DNA of 53,111 nucleotides from Verrucomicrobiia bacterium (GTDB taxonomy: Bacteria > Verrucomicrobiota > Verrucomicrobiia > JABWAM01), in the NCBI GenBank assembly GCA_020849895.1, contig JADZFN010000026.1, positions 1 to 53,111 of the forward strand, in the 5' to 3' direction. The translations under genes were made by a program, and so were the position numbers. The notes under the pieces were generated by a model. It ran no database searches and had not been told where the DNA came from. It saw only the letters and a list, made by a program, of their open reading frames with translations. Of this stretch, positions 31,308 to 40,239 are shown one piece after another (positions within the stretch are counted from its first letter, which is position 1; each line of letters begins with the position of its first letter).

Positions 31308-31868
31308 TCAGTTGCGTTCGATCCCTCGAGGGATGTCCGCCACCAGACGCCAGATGCCGCCCCGCCGGAAGATCATGTCCCGCCAGAGGTCTCCGGTCGT
31401 TTCCTCGAAGACTTCGGCCTCCCGGGCGTGCGCGGTCACCCAGCAGTTCTCGGAGAACTCCCCTTCGAGTTGTCCGCCGCCCCAGCCGGCGTAACCCGCG
31501 AACGCCAGGATCCTCGGCGTCGAGACCGATTGGCTCGCGAGCCGCGCCACTTCTTCGAGGTTTCGCGCCCAAGCCACCCATGGAAGCACGTGGAGCTCCG
31601 AGTCGCCCCGGCTCTCCACGAGAAAACTCAGCATCTGCGGCTGGACCGGTCCGCCGAGATGGAGCGGCGCCCGCGCGACGAGTGCCTCCGCCGAGTCCTT
31701 CATCACGTCGCCCAGCGCGTGTTTCGTCGGGCGATTGAGTATCAGGCCCAGCGCGCCTTCGCCGTCGTGGCGGACCATGAAGATCACCGCGCGCTCGAAG
31801 TACGTTTCCGCGAGCTTCCCGCTGTCCAGAATCATTTTTCCGGTCACCCGGCGGTTGATGTCGGCCAT
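31308..31868 (-). CDS. YqgE/AlgH family protein (DUF179)
   Basis: The protein has 186 residues. Family blocks are present: GKMILDSGKLAETYFERAVIFMVRHDGEGALGLILNRPT, APLHLGGPVQPQMLSFLV, RILAFAGYAGWGGGQLEGEFSENCWV and GDLWRDMIFRRGG. The family has a known fold, but its biochemical role is unsettled. AlgH affects alginate and other gene expression in Pseudomonas. It has its own near-leaderless promoter and stands apart from its neighbours. Confidence 0.92.
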   Translation of the reverse strand: MADINRRVTGKMILDSGKLAETYFERAVIFMVRHDGEGALGLILNRPTKHALGDVMKDSAEALVARAPLHLGGPVQPQMLSFLVESRGDSELHVLPWVAWARNLEEVARLASQSVSTPRILAFAGYAGWGGGQLEGEFSENCWVTAHAREAEVFEETTGDLWRDMIFRRGGIWRLVADIPRGIERN

Positions 31869-31877
31869 GATGCTGGA

Positions 31878-31906
31878 ACGCTGCCTCCTTTTGCGTCCGC
31901 CGTCAA
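31878..31906 (-). promoter_or_regulatory. Sigma70-like promoter of yqgE
   Basis: On the minus strand: TTGACG, 17 bases, CAGCGT, then nine bases to the ATG at 31868. Confidence 0.5.
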
Positions 31907-31974
31907 ACCGGGGCGCAACGCCTTGCGGCGTTCGATCTGCTCGCCGGTGCGTGTTTTGCGAGAAAGGAGGGGCC

Positions 31975-33717
31975 TCAGCGGAACTGGAGGTCGTGAAGGC
32001 GGCGGTAGAGGCGGTCCCGCGCGAGCAACTCAGCGTGGGTTCCCTGTTCGACGATCCGTCCGCCGTCGAGGACGACGATGAGGTCGGCGCGTTGGATCGT
32101 GGAGAGGCGATGGGCGATGACGACGACGGTTCGCCCGCGGATCAGTTCGTCGAGCGCCTGTTGGACGACGCGCTCCGATTCGGTGTCGAGCGCGGAGGTT
32201 GCCTCGTCGAGGAGAAGAATGGCGGGGTTTTTGAGGATGGCGCGCGCGATGGCGAGGCGCTGTTTCTGGCCGCCGGAGAGCTTCACGCCCTTGTCGCCGA
32301 CGACGGTGTCGTAGCCGTTCGGCTGATGGAGGACGAACTCGTGCGCGTGGGCACGACGGGCCGCCTCGATCACCTCGGCTTCCGAGGCGTCCATGCGCCC
32401 GTAGCGGATGTTGTTGCGAATCGTGTCGTTGAAAAGGACGGTGTCCTGGCTGACGAGGGCGATCTGGCGACGGAGGGAGAGGAGGGCGCCCTCGCGGAGA
32501 TCGGCACCGTCCATGAGCATCGCACCCCGAGTCGGATCGTAGAAACGGAGGAGAAGGTTGAGGAGCGTGGTTTTGCCCGCACCGCTCGGACCGACGAGGG
32601 CGATGGTCTTTCCGTGCGGGATGCGGAGAGAGACGTTCTGAAGCACCCATTTCGCGTCGTAGCGGAAGGAGACGTCGCGGAACTCGAGTGCGTCGCGGAT
32701 CGGAGGCAACTCGCGCGCGGCGGGCGCATCGGCGATCGAAGGGACGGTGTCGAGGATGGAAAGGATGCGGTCGGTCGAGGCGAGGCTCTTCTGGATCGTG
32801 GTGTGGAGTTTGCTGAGGTTCTTGATCGGGTCGTAGAGGAAGAAGATGCCGAGGAGAAGCTCCCAGAAATCGCCGGAGCGCATTCCGCGCTGGAAGGCGT
32901 AGAGGAGCGCAGCCATGGCGCCCAGCGAGGCGACGATCTCGATGAGCGGGCTGAGGATGTTCACCGAACGGACGATGCGCATCTGGAGGGCGAACTGGCG
33001 GTAGGAGGTCTCGCCAAACTTCTTCGCTTCGTAAGGCTCCATGTGGAAGGCTTTCACCACGCGCGCGCCGGTGATGTTTTCGTGAAGGCGGGAGACGATC
33101 TCGCCCTGGCTTTCCTGATGGAGACGGCTCGATCTTCGGACTTTGCGCCCATAGATCGCGATCGGAAGGATGCAGAGCGGCGCCAGGACGACGGCGGCGA
33201 GCGAAAACTGCCAGTCTTTCACGAGGAGCGCAGTGGCGACGGTAAGGAGAGTGATGGGATGGCGGACCATGTCATTGACGACCGTGGTGATCGCCGACTG
33301 GGCCTGTTGACAATCGCTCGTGATGCGAGAAATCAGGTCGCCCACGTTCGCCTTGCTGTAAAAGTCGAGGGAGAGCTTCTGGAGGTGTTCGAAGACCTTC
33401 TGACGGATGTCGGTGATGATCCGGTTGGCGACCCAACTGGTGAGGTAGGTGTTGAGATAGCTGGTCAGCGCCCGGACGATCATGATGACGGGGACCATCG
33501 TGATGAGAGTGAACACCTCGGAAAGGGAAGCGCCTTGGACGCCGAACACGGAATCCCAGATCTTCGGCACACCCTTCATGAGGGCCAGACTGGTGAGCGC
33601 GTTGAGCACGCCGAAAAACTGGCCCGAGAGAAAGCGGGGCAGATGCGGCCTGAGGAAGACGAGCAGCCGCAGCCAGTTGTGGAAACGGGAGGGCGTGCTG
33701 GAGGCGGAAGCCGACAT
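31975..33717 (-). CDS. ABC exporter of the MsbA/lipid A flippase type
   Basis: This is a 580-residue half-transporter working as a homodimer. Six membrane spans fall in residues ~1-320, with coupling-helix features (NRIITDIRQKVFEHLQKLSLDFYSKANVGDLISRITSD). The ATPase domain has Walker A GPSGAGKTT, Q-loop VSQDTVLFNDTI, canonical signature KLSGGQKQRLAIARA, Walker B AILLLDEATSALD and switch His AHRLST. The sequence style (QKSLASTDRILSILDT) is that of lipid A or lipid-linked exporters, so an LPS-core role is likely. ATG 33717 is supported by TTGCCG-N17-TACCCT ending ten bases upstream. Confidence 0.88.
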   Translation of the reverse strand: MSASASSTPSRFHNWLRLLVFLRPHLPRFLSGQFFGVLNALTSLALMKGVPKIWDSVFGVQGASLSEVFTLITMVPVIMIVRALTSYLNTYLTSWVANRIITDIRQKVFEHLQKLSLDFYSKANVGDLISRITSDCQQAQSAITTVVNDMVRHPITLLTVATALLVKDWQFSLAAVVLAPLCILPIAIYGRKVRRSSRLHQESQGEIVSRLHENITGARVVKAFHMEPYEAKKFGETSYRQFALQMRIVRSVNILSPLIEIVASLGAMAALLYAFQRGMRSGDFWELLLGIFFLYDPIKNLSKLHTTIQKSLASTDRILSILDTVPSIADAPAARELPPIRDALEFRDVSFRYDAKWVLQNVSLRIPHGKTIALVGPSGAGKTTLLNLLLRFYDPTRGAMLMDGADLREGALLSLRRQIALVSQDTVLFNDTIRNNIRYGRMDASEAEVIEAARRAHAHEFVLHQPNGYDTVVGDKGVKLSGGQKQRLAIARAILKNPAILLLDEATSALDTESERVVQQALDELIRGRTVVVIAHRLSTIQRADLIVVLDGGRIVEQGTHAELLARDRLYRRLHDLQFR

Positions 33718-33727
33718 CAAGGCGGAG

Positions 33728-33756
33728 AGGGTAGCAGGCCGGCCGGGGCGCGGCAA
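33728..33756 (-). promoter_or_regulatory. Sigma70-like promoter of the MsbA-type exporter gene
   Basis: On the minus strand: TTGCCG, 17 bases, TACCCT, then ten bases to the ATG at 33717. Confidence 0.5.
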
Positions 33757-33774
33757 CGCGCCCGTGGAGCGCCC

Positions 33775-33808
33775 CCATCCCAGCTTGGTTCACCACCTTC
33801 AGTTTCCC
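33775..33808 (-). repeat. 34-bp dispersed repeat, copy B
   Basis: Reverse-complement partner of 4970-5003, differing at one position. It lies between the divergent exporter and LuxR-type genes, upstream of both promoters, so it could act as an operator or be a relic of a mobile element. Confidence 0.8.
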
Positions 33809-33822
33809 CACGCCGTGCCGGT

Positions 33823-33852
33823 TTGACAGGGCGAAGGGATTCAGAATACCTT
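33823..33852 (+). promoter_or_regulatory. Promoter-like element of the LuxR-type gene
   Basis: A perfect TTGACA (33823-33828), 18 bases and TACCTT (33847-33852) end five bases before the GTG at 33858. The -10 is weak. Confidence 0.4.
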
Positions 33853-33857
33853 AATTG

Positions 33858-34718
33858 GTGCCCTGCCTTGCCCTGACATCGCTTGCGCGCTACATCGAAG
33901 TGCTCTTTGCTCCGGGTTTAACTCCGACGAGTTTTCGTGAGCGTACGGCGAAGATTCTCTGCGAGGTCATGGATTGTCAGCAGGTTTCCTTCGTTTCCTT
34001 TGATCCGCTTACGCGCCGTCTTGAAGTCGTCTTTGAGCCGTTCTATCCGGAAATGGCTGCCGGATTGGAGGGATTTGGCCGGTATATGGCGGACTTTCCC
34101 TGTTTCAACTGCGACCCGACCGTCAATGAGGGCCGGCCGTTTTTTCGGAGCGATTTCCTCAGTGACCATCAATTTTACAAATCGGCCATCTACCGGGAGG
34201 GGTTCCGGGTGGCGGGCATCTCCGATCATGCGGCCATGGCGCTGCCTTCGGATGGGGGAATGGTGCTTTTTCTTGGGATGGAAAAGCGAGACGGCAAGAC
34301 CTTCGACCGCTCGCTGCGCTGTCGGTTGGACGTTCTCCAGCCGCATTTCGGAAATGCACGCCGCCTGGCGTATCTTCTGTCCACCTCGTTTCCCGGCGAA
34401 ACTCCCGTGAAGACGGAAATCTTCGAGCGGGCGGGGTTCTCCCACCGGCAGTCCGATGTCCTGGCCTTGCTGCTCATTGGGAAGACCAACCCGGAAATTT
34501 CCCTGGCCCTGGGGATTTCGCTGCCGACGGTCAAAGGACACCTTGCCGCGATTTTTGACAAATTCGGGGTGGACAACCGCCACGCGGCAATGTTGCGGGC
34601 CTATGAAATTGTCCGTCCGCCCGCCCCCATCGACGACCCGTCAGCACAGCGCGCCGCCACCCGCGCGGAAGCTGCCGCTGTGGGCGCCGATTCGCACAGC
34701 AGGGAAAGTTATCCGTAG
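33858..34718 (+). CDS. LuxR-type helix-turn-helix transcription regulator
   Basis: The protein has 286 residues. The N-terminal ~190 residues form an alpha/beta sensor-like domain (LARYIEVLFAPG...VSFVSFDPLTRRLEVVFEPF...) without a receiver Asp pocket. The C-terminal LuxR HTH is clear: AGFSHRQSDVLALLLIGKTNPEISLALGISLPTVKGHLAAIFDKFGVDNRHAAML. Start GTG 33858 is favoured (TTG at 33855 is the alternative) since the promoter -10 ends just before. Codon use is less GC-rich than its neighbours (for example ttt, cgt, ggt and gaa in place of GC-ending codons), suggesting later acquisition. The signal and regulon are unknown, and the divergent exporter may be a target. Confidence 0.86.
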   Translation: MPCLALTSLARYIEVLFAPGLTPTSFRERTAKILCEVMDCQQVSFVSFDPLTRRLEVVFEPFYPEMAAGLEGFGRYMADFPCFNCDPTVNEGRPFFRSDFLSDHQFYKSAIYREGFRVAGISDHAAMALPSDGGMVLFLGMEKRDGKTFDRSLRCRLDVLQPHFGNARRLAYLLSTSFPGETPVKTEIFERAGFSHRQSDVLALLLIGKTNPEISLALGISLPTVKGHLAAIFDKFGVDNRHAAMLRAYEIVRPPAPIDDPSAQRAATRAEAAAVGADSHSRESYP

Positions 34719-35081
34719 ATTGACGCTGATTTTTGAGTCCGCATGAGGAGTCAGAATTAAATTGAATCCGGGATTGTGAGGCGGTCCGGATTCCATGATG
34801 GAGAAGCGTCCTCCATTTTCTTTGCAGGACGCAATCTTGCTCCACGCGCTTCCTCGCATGCCGAAGGTTGTCGCTCACGCCTTCGCGGGTTCTCAATCCG
34901 AATCGGAGAGCCGGCCACTCCACCGACATCTGTCTCCTTTGCCGCACCCAAGCGGCCAGAAGATGCCGATCCACGCCTCGAACCTTCTGCTCCATCCGAG
35001 ATTCCAATTGAGTCGGCTCTTTTGCGGTCAAACGGAGGGACGGCGATCGAAGCCGAGAGTTGCGGGGCAAGAGAAATGAGA
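34719..35081. other. Gene-free spacer after the LuxR-type gene
   Basis: Frames of about 90-115 codons exist on both strands, but their products have no family features and look like low-complexity composites. The sequence is less GC-rich than the flanks. I see no RNA fold or terminator I would stand behind. The HIT promoter begins at 35082. Confidence 0.4.
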
Positions 35082-35110
35082 TTTCGAGCCGAGGGGCGGT
35101 GGGTTAGAAT
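35082..35110 (+). promoter_or_regulatory. Sigma70-like promoter of the HIT gene
   Basis: TTTCGA (35082-35087), 17 bases and TAGAAT (35105-35110) end six bases before the ATG at 35117, so translation should start on a leaderless message. Confidence 0.5.
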
Positions 35111-35116
35111 GCGGGC

Positions 35117-35455
35117 ATGACGCTCTTCGAACGCATCGTCGCCCGGGAAATCCCCTCCCAGATTGTTCATGAAACGGAGGATTTCATCGCCATTCGCGAC
35201 ATCGCCCCGCAGGCGCCGACGCACGTGCTGGTGATCCCGAAGAAGCCGGTCGTCCGCCTCGCGGAAGCCGCGGCGGCCGACGAGGCGCTGCTCGGAAAAC
35301 TCATGCTCGGCGCGGCCGAGGTGGCGCGGAAACTCGGGCTCGAGAGGAACGGTTATCGCCTCGTCGTCAACAACGGCCGCGACGCCGGCGAGGCCGTGCC
35401 GCATCTCCACCTCCATGTGCTCGGCGGGCGCGCGATGACCTGGCCGCCGGGATAG
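35117..35455 (+). CDS. HIT-family nucleotide hydrolase/transferase (HinT-like)
   Basis: The protein has 112 residues. It carries TLFERIVAREIPSQIVHETEDFIAIRDIAPQAPTHVLVIPKKPV, the HinT strand-helix pattern, and the histidine triad AVPHLHLHVLGGR near the C-terminus (HxHxH, the middle His being the nucleophile). HinT proteins hydrolyse AMP-lysine, AMP-NH2 and other nucleoside phosphoramidates, and the natural substrate is uncertain. Confidence 0.92.
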   Translation: MTLFERIVAREIPSQIVHETEDFIAIRDIAPQAPTHVLVIPKKPVVRLAEAAAADEALLGKLMLGAAEVARKLGLERNGYRLVVNNGRDAGEAVPHLHLHVLGGRAMTWPPG

Positions 35456-35509
35456 AACGCGCACCAGGCTGCGAGGGAGGCCCGCCGGGGTCACGCTCCC
35501 TTCGCGGAT

Positions 35510-35983
35510 TCAAGCGGGCGGACCCTTCCGGCCGAAAATCCGCTGCAACACCGCGAGCCAGCGCCCGGGCGTCGGCGGCGGCGGCGGCGCCAAGACCTGA
35601 ATGGATTCGTGGGGATGTTGACGGTCGGAGAGCGGCGCATCCGGTAACTGGACTTCCATCCGGCGGACTGCGTCCTCGGCCTTCGACGGGAGGAGCTTCG
35701 TGCCGGCCATCGGCGAGGGAGCGGGGATGCGGGCGACCGATCGGGCTTGATCGAGCTTTGCCGCGAGCGTTTCGGACCTCGCGCCGCCGCGCGCCGTTTC
35801 GGCGATGGGAAAAAACGCCTTCAGGCTCGGGACGTTGTCAGCCCGGGTCCAGTCCTCGGTTTCGCCGGCGTGAAACACCCACGCCTCGCGTGCGAGGCGC
35901 CCGGCGGCCACGAGCCCGCGGACCGTCGCGGCGTCGTAGGGGCCGTATTGGCGGTCGGAGAAGACGTAATACTCCGTGCTCAT
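35510..35983 (-). CDS. GYF_2-domain protein
   Basis: The protein has 157 residues. Residues 1-60 (EYYVFSDRQYGPYDAATVRGLVAAGRLAREAWVFHAGETEDWTRADNVPSLKAFF) match the GYF_2/DUF4339 fold, a Pro-rich-peptide-binding domain common in PVC membrane proteins. The remainder is Pro/Ala/Ser-rich and probably disordered, ending in a Pro stretch (LAPPPPPTPGRW) that could itself be a GYF ligand. Two bases after the permease gene on the same strand, so the pair is co-transcribed. Confidence 0.75.
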   Translation of the reverse strand: MSTEYYVFSDRQYGPYDAATVRGLVAAGRLAREAWVFHAGETEDWTRADNVPSLKAFFPIAETARGGARSETLAAKLDQARSVARIPAPSPMAGTKLLPSKAEDAVRRMEVQLPDAPLSDRQHPHESIQVLAPPPPPTPGRWLAVLQRIFGRKGPPA

Positions 35984-35985
35984 TT

Positions 35986-37785
35986 TTATCCGTGGATCAC
36001 CAATTGAATGTTTTCCGGGAGGTTTCGGACGACGCCTTCGGCGACGTTCCCCTTCAGAAGCTTGGTGAGGAAGCGGCGGTGGGACGCGCCAAGCATGAGG
36101 AGATCAATTCCGAGGGTGGCGGCGAGATCCACGATGGTGGCGGGCGGATTGTCGCTGACCGCGTAGAGTGGAACGGCGGCGACCTCGGCCTTCTTCGCGA
36201 GATCGAGGGCGCCGCACATGATGGCGGCGGCGTGGGGGTCTTCGCGCCAGTCGGAGGCGGCGTCGACTGAGGGCTGAGCGCCGAAAGAGACGGCGATCTC
36301 GCGCACATAAAGGATGTAAAGAGGGCTTTTCCGGAGACGGGCCTCTTCGAGGGCGTAGCGCAGGACCGGGTTGAGTCCGCGAATGGCGACAAGGATGCGC
36401 TGACCCTCGTGGAATCGGGGCTCGAGGGCCGCGAGGTTTCCGACCGAAGGCTCGACGACCTCGCGGGAGACGATCATCGTTGCGAGTCCCGCGCGCTTCT
36501 GGGCCCACGCGCGCACGGCGAGCCCGGCGCCGAGGATGCAGCAGGCAAAGAAGAGGGCGTCGGGCTTGGTCTTGGCAATGGTGAGTTCCACCGCGAACAG
36601 GACGAGGAACGTGAAGATCATCAGGGAGCGCTCTGCCCAAGGGAGATTCAACTTCCGGTTGAACGCACACGATCCGGTGTTCACCGTGATGGCGCCGACG
36701 ACACCGATGGCGTAAAGGCCGGCGAGCGATTCGAAATCGCGGACGCACAGAAGCACGACGACGGGCAGGGCCATCGCGACCAGGAGCGGCAGCCACGGCA
36801 CGCCGTGACGGTTGAGACGGGTGAAGGCACGAGGCATCTCCTCGTCCCGCGCCATCATGTAGAAGAGCCCGATGAGGGCGACGACCGAGGTGTTCACTGC
36901 GCTGATGAGGAGCAGGCCCACCACGAGCCCCACGACGACGCCAAAGCCGACGCCGAACCTGTTTCCGAAGGCCAGGGCGCCGTATTGTTCGCCCAGGAAA
37001 CGGAGCATGTCCTCCTTGCGTGCGAGGAGCTCGCCGCTGAGGGAGCTGGGGAGGGAGAGCATGGCCCAGCCGAGCAGGGCGGTGCCGAGCACCACCTCGA
37101 TGGCGATCAGGGCGATCGCGAAGCGGGAGGTGCGGCGGACCGAGGGACGGTCCGCCGTGGAGCGCGCGTCCGTCTTCATCACGCCGGTGAGGTTCGCGAT
37201 GGTCTCGACGCCGCTGAGCGCAAGAATCATGCCGACGAACGCCACCCAGTTATGGCTGAAACCCGCCTTTGGCGGCTGGAGATGGGCCAAGGTCAGATGA
37301 GGAAAGCTGAAAAGGGCGAGGAGGAGGACGACAACGACCGTGGGGATGGCCAGGACGGCGGCGAGGCTGCCGCTGTGTTTGGGGCCGGCGAGATTGATCG
37401 TCCCGAGCGCGACCACTGAGAGCATGGCGACCCACGGGACGAAACGCGCCTCCAGGCCGAGATAGCTAAGCCCGGTCCACGCGCTGAGGGCGGCGGTCAC
37501 CGTGAGGTCGGCGACGAGCAGCAGGGCGCCGACCACCGCGAGGATGCGGCTTTGAGTGCGGGCCGAAGAATAGACGCCGCCGCCGTCGGGGAAATGGGCG
37601 CAGATGATTCCATAGCTGATCGCGACGATTGCCGTGAGAGCGCAAATGGCGAGGATGATCGGCAGCGAAGAGAATCCGGCGGCGACGAAGGCGAGGCCGA
37701 GGACGTAAGCCTTCGAGGTGCCCCAGTCGCCATAAAGGATGGCGGCGGCGCGCTTCCAGTCGAGGTTGCGGGGGCGGCGGATCAC
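35986..37785 (-). CDS. APC-superfamily amino-acid permease with C-terminal universal-stress-type domain
   Basis: The protein has 599 residues. Residues ~1-440 contain about 12 hydrophobic spans with the APC consensus at the first (WGTSKAYVLGLAFVAAG), third and sixth helices and FYMMARDEEMPRAFTRLNRHGVPWLPLL. Residues ~455-599 form a USP fold (EGQRILVAIRGLNPVLRYALEEARLRKSPLYILYVREIAV...DLLMLGASHRRFLTKLLKGNVAEGVVRNLPENIQLVIHG) that may bind nucleotide and regulate transport. GTG 37785 is chosen because conserved sequence starts at VIRRPRNLDWKRAA, but the longer frame reaches 37893. The substrate is unknown. The GYF_2 gene follows. Confidence 0.85.
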   Translation of the reverse strand: MIRRPRNLDWKRAAAILYGDWGTSKAYVLGLAFVAAGFSSLPIILAICALTAIVAISYGIICAHFPDGGGVYSSARTQSRILAVVGALLLVADLTVTAALSAWTGLSYLGLEARFVPWVAMLSVVALGTINLAGPKHSGSLAAVLAIPTVVVVLLLALFSFPHLTLAHLQPPKAGFSHNWVAFVGMILALSGVETIANLTGVMKTDARSTADRPSVRRTSRFAIALIAIEVVLGTALLGWAMLSLPSSLSGELLARKEDMLRFLGEQYGALAFGNRFGVGFGVVVGLVVGLLLISAVNTSVVALIGLFYMMARDEEMPRAFTRLNRHGVPWLPLLVAMALPVVVLLCVRDFESLAGLYAIGVVGAITVNTGSCAFNRKLNLPWAERSLMIFTFLVLFAVELTIAKTKPDALFFACCILGAGLAVRAWAQKRAGLATMIVSREVVEPSVGNLAALEPRFHEGQRILVAIRGLNPVLRYALEEARLRKSPLYILYVREIAVSFGAQPSVDAASDWREDPHAAAIMCGALDLAKKAEVAAVPLYAVSDNPPATIVDLAATLGIDLLMLGASHRRFLTKLLKGNVAEGVVRNLPENIQLVIHG

Positions 37786-37934
37786 GAAGGCAGAGGATGA
37801 GGCGGAGAGCCGCAGGCGAAATGCGGGGATGAGAACAGAGGGTTCATCATGCCACGAACGCGGAACGGAAGGCAATCCGCCTCGCGCCCTCAATTTGCGC
37901 GGCGCGCCGTCCCTGCGGTTCGCGCGCCTGTCGG

Positions 37935-38903
37935 CTAATACGTCCGGATGTAGGCTTTGCGCTTGAGGGAGGCGATCCAGCGCTTCTGGAGGCGCTCGCG
38001 TTCCTGGCGAACGAGCAACCCCTCGATCGTGTCGCGCGCCTCCTCGAGCGAGGTCACCTTGGCGGAGATCTTTTCCTCGACCATCAGGATGTAGAGGTTG
38101 TCCTTGGTTTCGATCACCTTGCTGATCTGGCCGGGCTTGAGGGAAAATGCGGCGTCCTGGAGTTCCTTGTCGAGTTCGCTGCGTCCGATGAATCCGAGGT
38201 CCCCTCCCCGGCTTTTCTCCGAGCCTTCGGAATACACGGCGGCCAGCGAGGCGAAATCGGAACCGGTGGAAAGCTTGAGAAGAATTTCCTGGGCGAGGCT
38301 GCGCGCGCCGGCGATCTCTTCAGGATCGTCGCTCTTCTTGATGTAGAGCATGCGGAGTTTGATCTTCTCGCCTTCCTTGAATGCGTCCAGGTGTTCCCGG
38401 TAGTACTTTTCGATCTTGTAGGGGGAGATGAGGATCTCGTTGCTGACTTCGTGGTTCTGCATGTAGCGGACGATGATCTTCTCCTTCACGCGTTCCTTGA
38501 AGGTCTCGAGGTTCATTCCGAGGGCCTCGAGCGTGCGAATAAAAACGCCGCGGTCGCGCCCGTATTGTTCGTCAATGATGGACTGGATGTCCTCCTCGAT
38601 GACGCTGTCGGGGACTTTGCCGCCGCGGGCGTTGAACTGCTGGATGATGAGGCGGCGCTCGATGAGCTGATCAAGCGCGGCTTTGCGCGCCTCGCGGATC
38701 TTTTCCGGCAGTTCGGGAGAACCCACCAGGGCTTTGGCAAGGGATTCCTCGCTCTGACCGACCATATCCTTCACGTCGCTGAAGGTGATGATGTCCTCGT
38801 TGACCACGGCGGCGACGCCGTCCACGACCTCGGCGGTTGCGGAAGCGGCGACGAGGACGACCGCGGCGAACCACGGGAGGAGGCGAAACGCTTGCGGGAT
38901 CAT
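37935..38903 (-). CDS. SurA-like periplasmic peptidyl-prolyl isomerase
   Basis: The protein has 322 residues. Residues 1-24 form a signal peptide (LLPWFAAVVLVAASATA|E). Next comes a SurA-type N-terminal chaperone module (VDGVAAVVNEDIITFSDVKDMV...LDQLIERRLIIQQFNARGG...) and one parvulin domain near 195-285 (IKLRMLYIKKSD...SDFASLAAVYSEGSEKSRGGDLGFIGRSELDKEL...LKPGQISKVIETKDNLYILMVEEK). SurA escorts outer-membrane proteins, and having one rather than two parvulin domains is common outside Proteobacteria. Start ATG 38903 gives the signal peptide, while the frame to 38984 would bury it. Confidence 0.88.
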   Translation of the reverse strand: MIPQAFRLLPWFAAVVLVAASATAEVVDGVAAVVNEDIITFSDVKDMVGQSEESLAKALVGSPELPEKIREARKAALDQLIERRLIIQQFNARGGKVPDSVIEEDIQSIIDEQYGRDRGVFIRTLEALGMNLETFKERVKEKIIVRYMQNHEVSNEILISPYKIEKYYREHLDAFKEGEKIKLRMLYIKKSDDPEEIAGARSLAQEILLKLSTGSDFASLAAVYSEGSEKSRGGDLGFIGRSELDKELQDAAFSLKPGQISKVIETKDNLYILMVEEKISAKVTSLEEARDTIEGLLVRQERERLQKRWIASLKRKAYIRTY

Positions 38904-39001
38904 GGGGCGAGCGAAGTTTTGCCGGAATCCGGGCACGTCACAATCCGGAAAGCGTGGGGCCTTCCGTTCCTTGAGCGCGCGCAAGCCATGGCGACCGTCG
39001 G

Positions 39002-40228
39002 CTACTGGCTGACCAGCTCGTGCAGCTTGAAGATCGGCATGAACATCGCGAGCACGATGCCGCCGATCACGATGCCGAGCAGGGCGATGAGGAGCGGCTC
39101 GATCAGCGAGGTCAGCCCGGAGAGCATGGCGTCAATTTCGCTGTCGTAGAAGTCGGCGATTTTTTCAAGCATCACGTCCACCTTGCCGGTGGCTTCGCCG
39201 GCCGCGATCATGCGGATGATCATCGGCGGGAAGATCGGGTGTTTGGCGAGCGAGGGGCCGATAGATTCGCCTTTTTCGATCGCCTTGGCGGCGTCCAGGG
39301 TCGCGCTCTCGATGAGCCAGTTGCCGCTCGAGGAAGCCACGATGCTCAACGTCTCGAGGATCGGCACGCCGCTGCGGATGAGCTGAGAGAACGTGCGCGC
39401 GAACCGCGAGACGGCGACTTTCTGAAGGAGCGGGCCGAAGACGGGGATCTTCAGCTTCCAGGAATCCCACCGCTTGCGGCCCCTCTCGGTTTTCGTCCAG
39501 CGCCGCGCACCGATGCCGAGCGCGATGAGGACGAAGGCCACCACGATGCCCGCGGGCGAACGGAGCACGTCGCTGACGTTAATCAACGCCTGCGTCGGGA
39601 GCGGGAGTTTGGCGTTGAAATCCTTGTAGATCCCCGCGAATACGGGGATGACCTTCACGAGGAGGAAGATCACGATGACGACCGCGAGGCACATCACGAT
39701 GATCGGATAAGACATCGAAGACTTGACCTTCCTTTTGAGCTTGGCGCTCGCTTCGAGGAAGCTCGCGAGACGGTCCAGAATTTCCGCGAGCGCGCCGCCC
39801 GCCTCGCCCGCGCGCACCATGTTCACGTAGAGGCGGTCGTAGACACTTGGGAAATGCCCCAGCGCCGTCGAAAGCTGTTCGCCGGTTTCAACGGTTTGAG
39901 TCACCTGCCGCAGGACCGGTTTGAAATTGCGATTGCTGGTCTGCTCCACCAGCGCCGTGAGGCTTTGGACGATGGGCAATCCCGCGTCCACCATCGTCGC
40001 GAGCTGACGGGTGAACATCACGAGGTCGGTCTCCGGCACCTTGCCGACGTGCCGTCCGCCCAAGGCGCTGGCCGCGCGTTTCGCGTGAGCCGAGGTTTCG
40101 TGGATCGAAACCACGACGAACCCTCGTTGGGAAAGCGCGGTGGCGGCCGCGGCTTGGTCTGCGGCTTCGGCGGTCCCGTTGCGGGTGCGTCCCCGGTCGT
40201 CGCGCGCCTGATAGGCGAAGATCGGCAT
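39002..40228 (-). CDS. Type II secretion / type IV pilus inner-membrane platform protein (GspF/PilC)
   Basis: The 408-residue length is typical. MPIFAYQARDDRGRTRNGTAEAADQAAAATALSQRG is the conserved N-terminus, followed by two homologous GspF domains: residues ~70-190 (VMFTRQLATMVDAGLPIVQSLTALVEQ) and ~270-400 (RFARTFSQLIRSGVPILETLSIVA). Each is followed by membrane spans, ending IALLGIVIGGIVLAMFMPIFKLHEL. It organises the ATPase and pseudopilus, partnering the pilin at 27162-27584. The ATPase gene is not in the window. It follows the Maf gene by 11 bases. Confidence 0.92.
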   Translation of the reverse strand: MPIFAYQARDDRGRTRNGTAEAADQAAAATALSQRGFVVVSIHETSAHAKRAASALGGRHVGKVPETDLVMFTRQLATMVDAGLPIVQSLTALVEQTSNRNFKPVLRQVTQTVETGEQLSTALGHFPSVYDRLYVNMVRAGEAGGALAEILDRLASFLEASAKLKRKVKSSMSYPIIVMCLAVVIVIFLLVKVIPVFAGIYKDFNAKLPLPTQALINVSDVLRSPAGIVVAFVLIALGIGARRWTKTERGRKRWDSWKLKIPVFGPLLQKVAVSRFARTFSQLIRSGVPILETLSIVASSSGNWLIESATLDAAKAIEKGESIGPSLAKHPIFPPMIIRMIAAGEATGKVDVMLEKIADFYDSEIDAMLSGLTSLIEPLLIALLGIVIGGIVLAMFMPIFKLHELVSQ

Positions 40229-40239
40229 CGGGAGGCAGC

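Noticed and set aside
34757-35120. Several 90-115-codon frames in the spacer after the LuxR-type gene
   Set aside because: No motif, no Shine-Dalgarno with good spacing and no consistent codon pattern on any strand.
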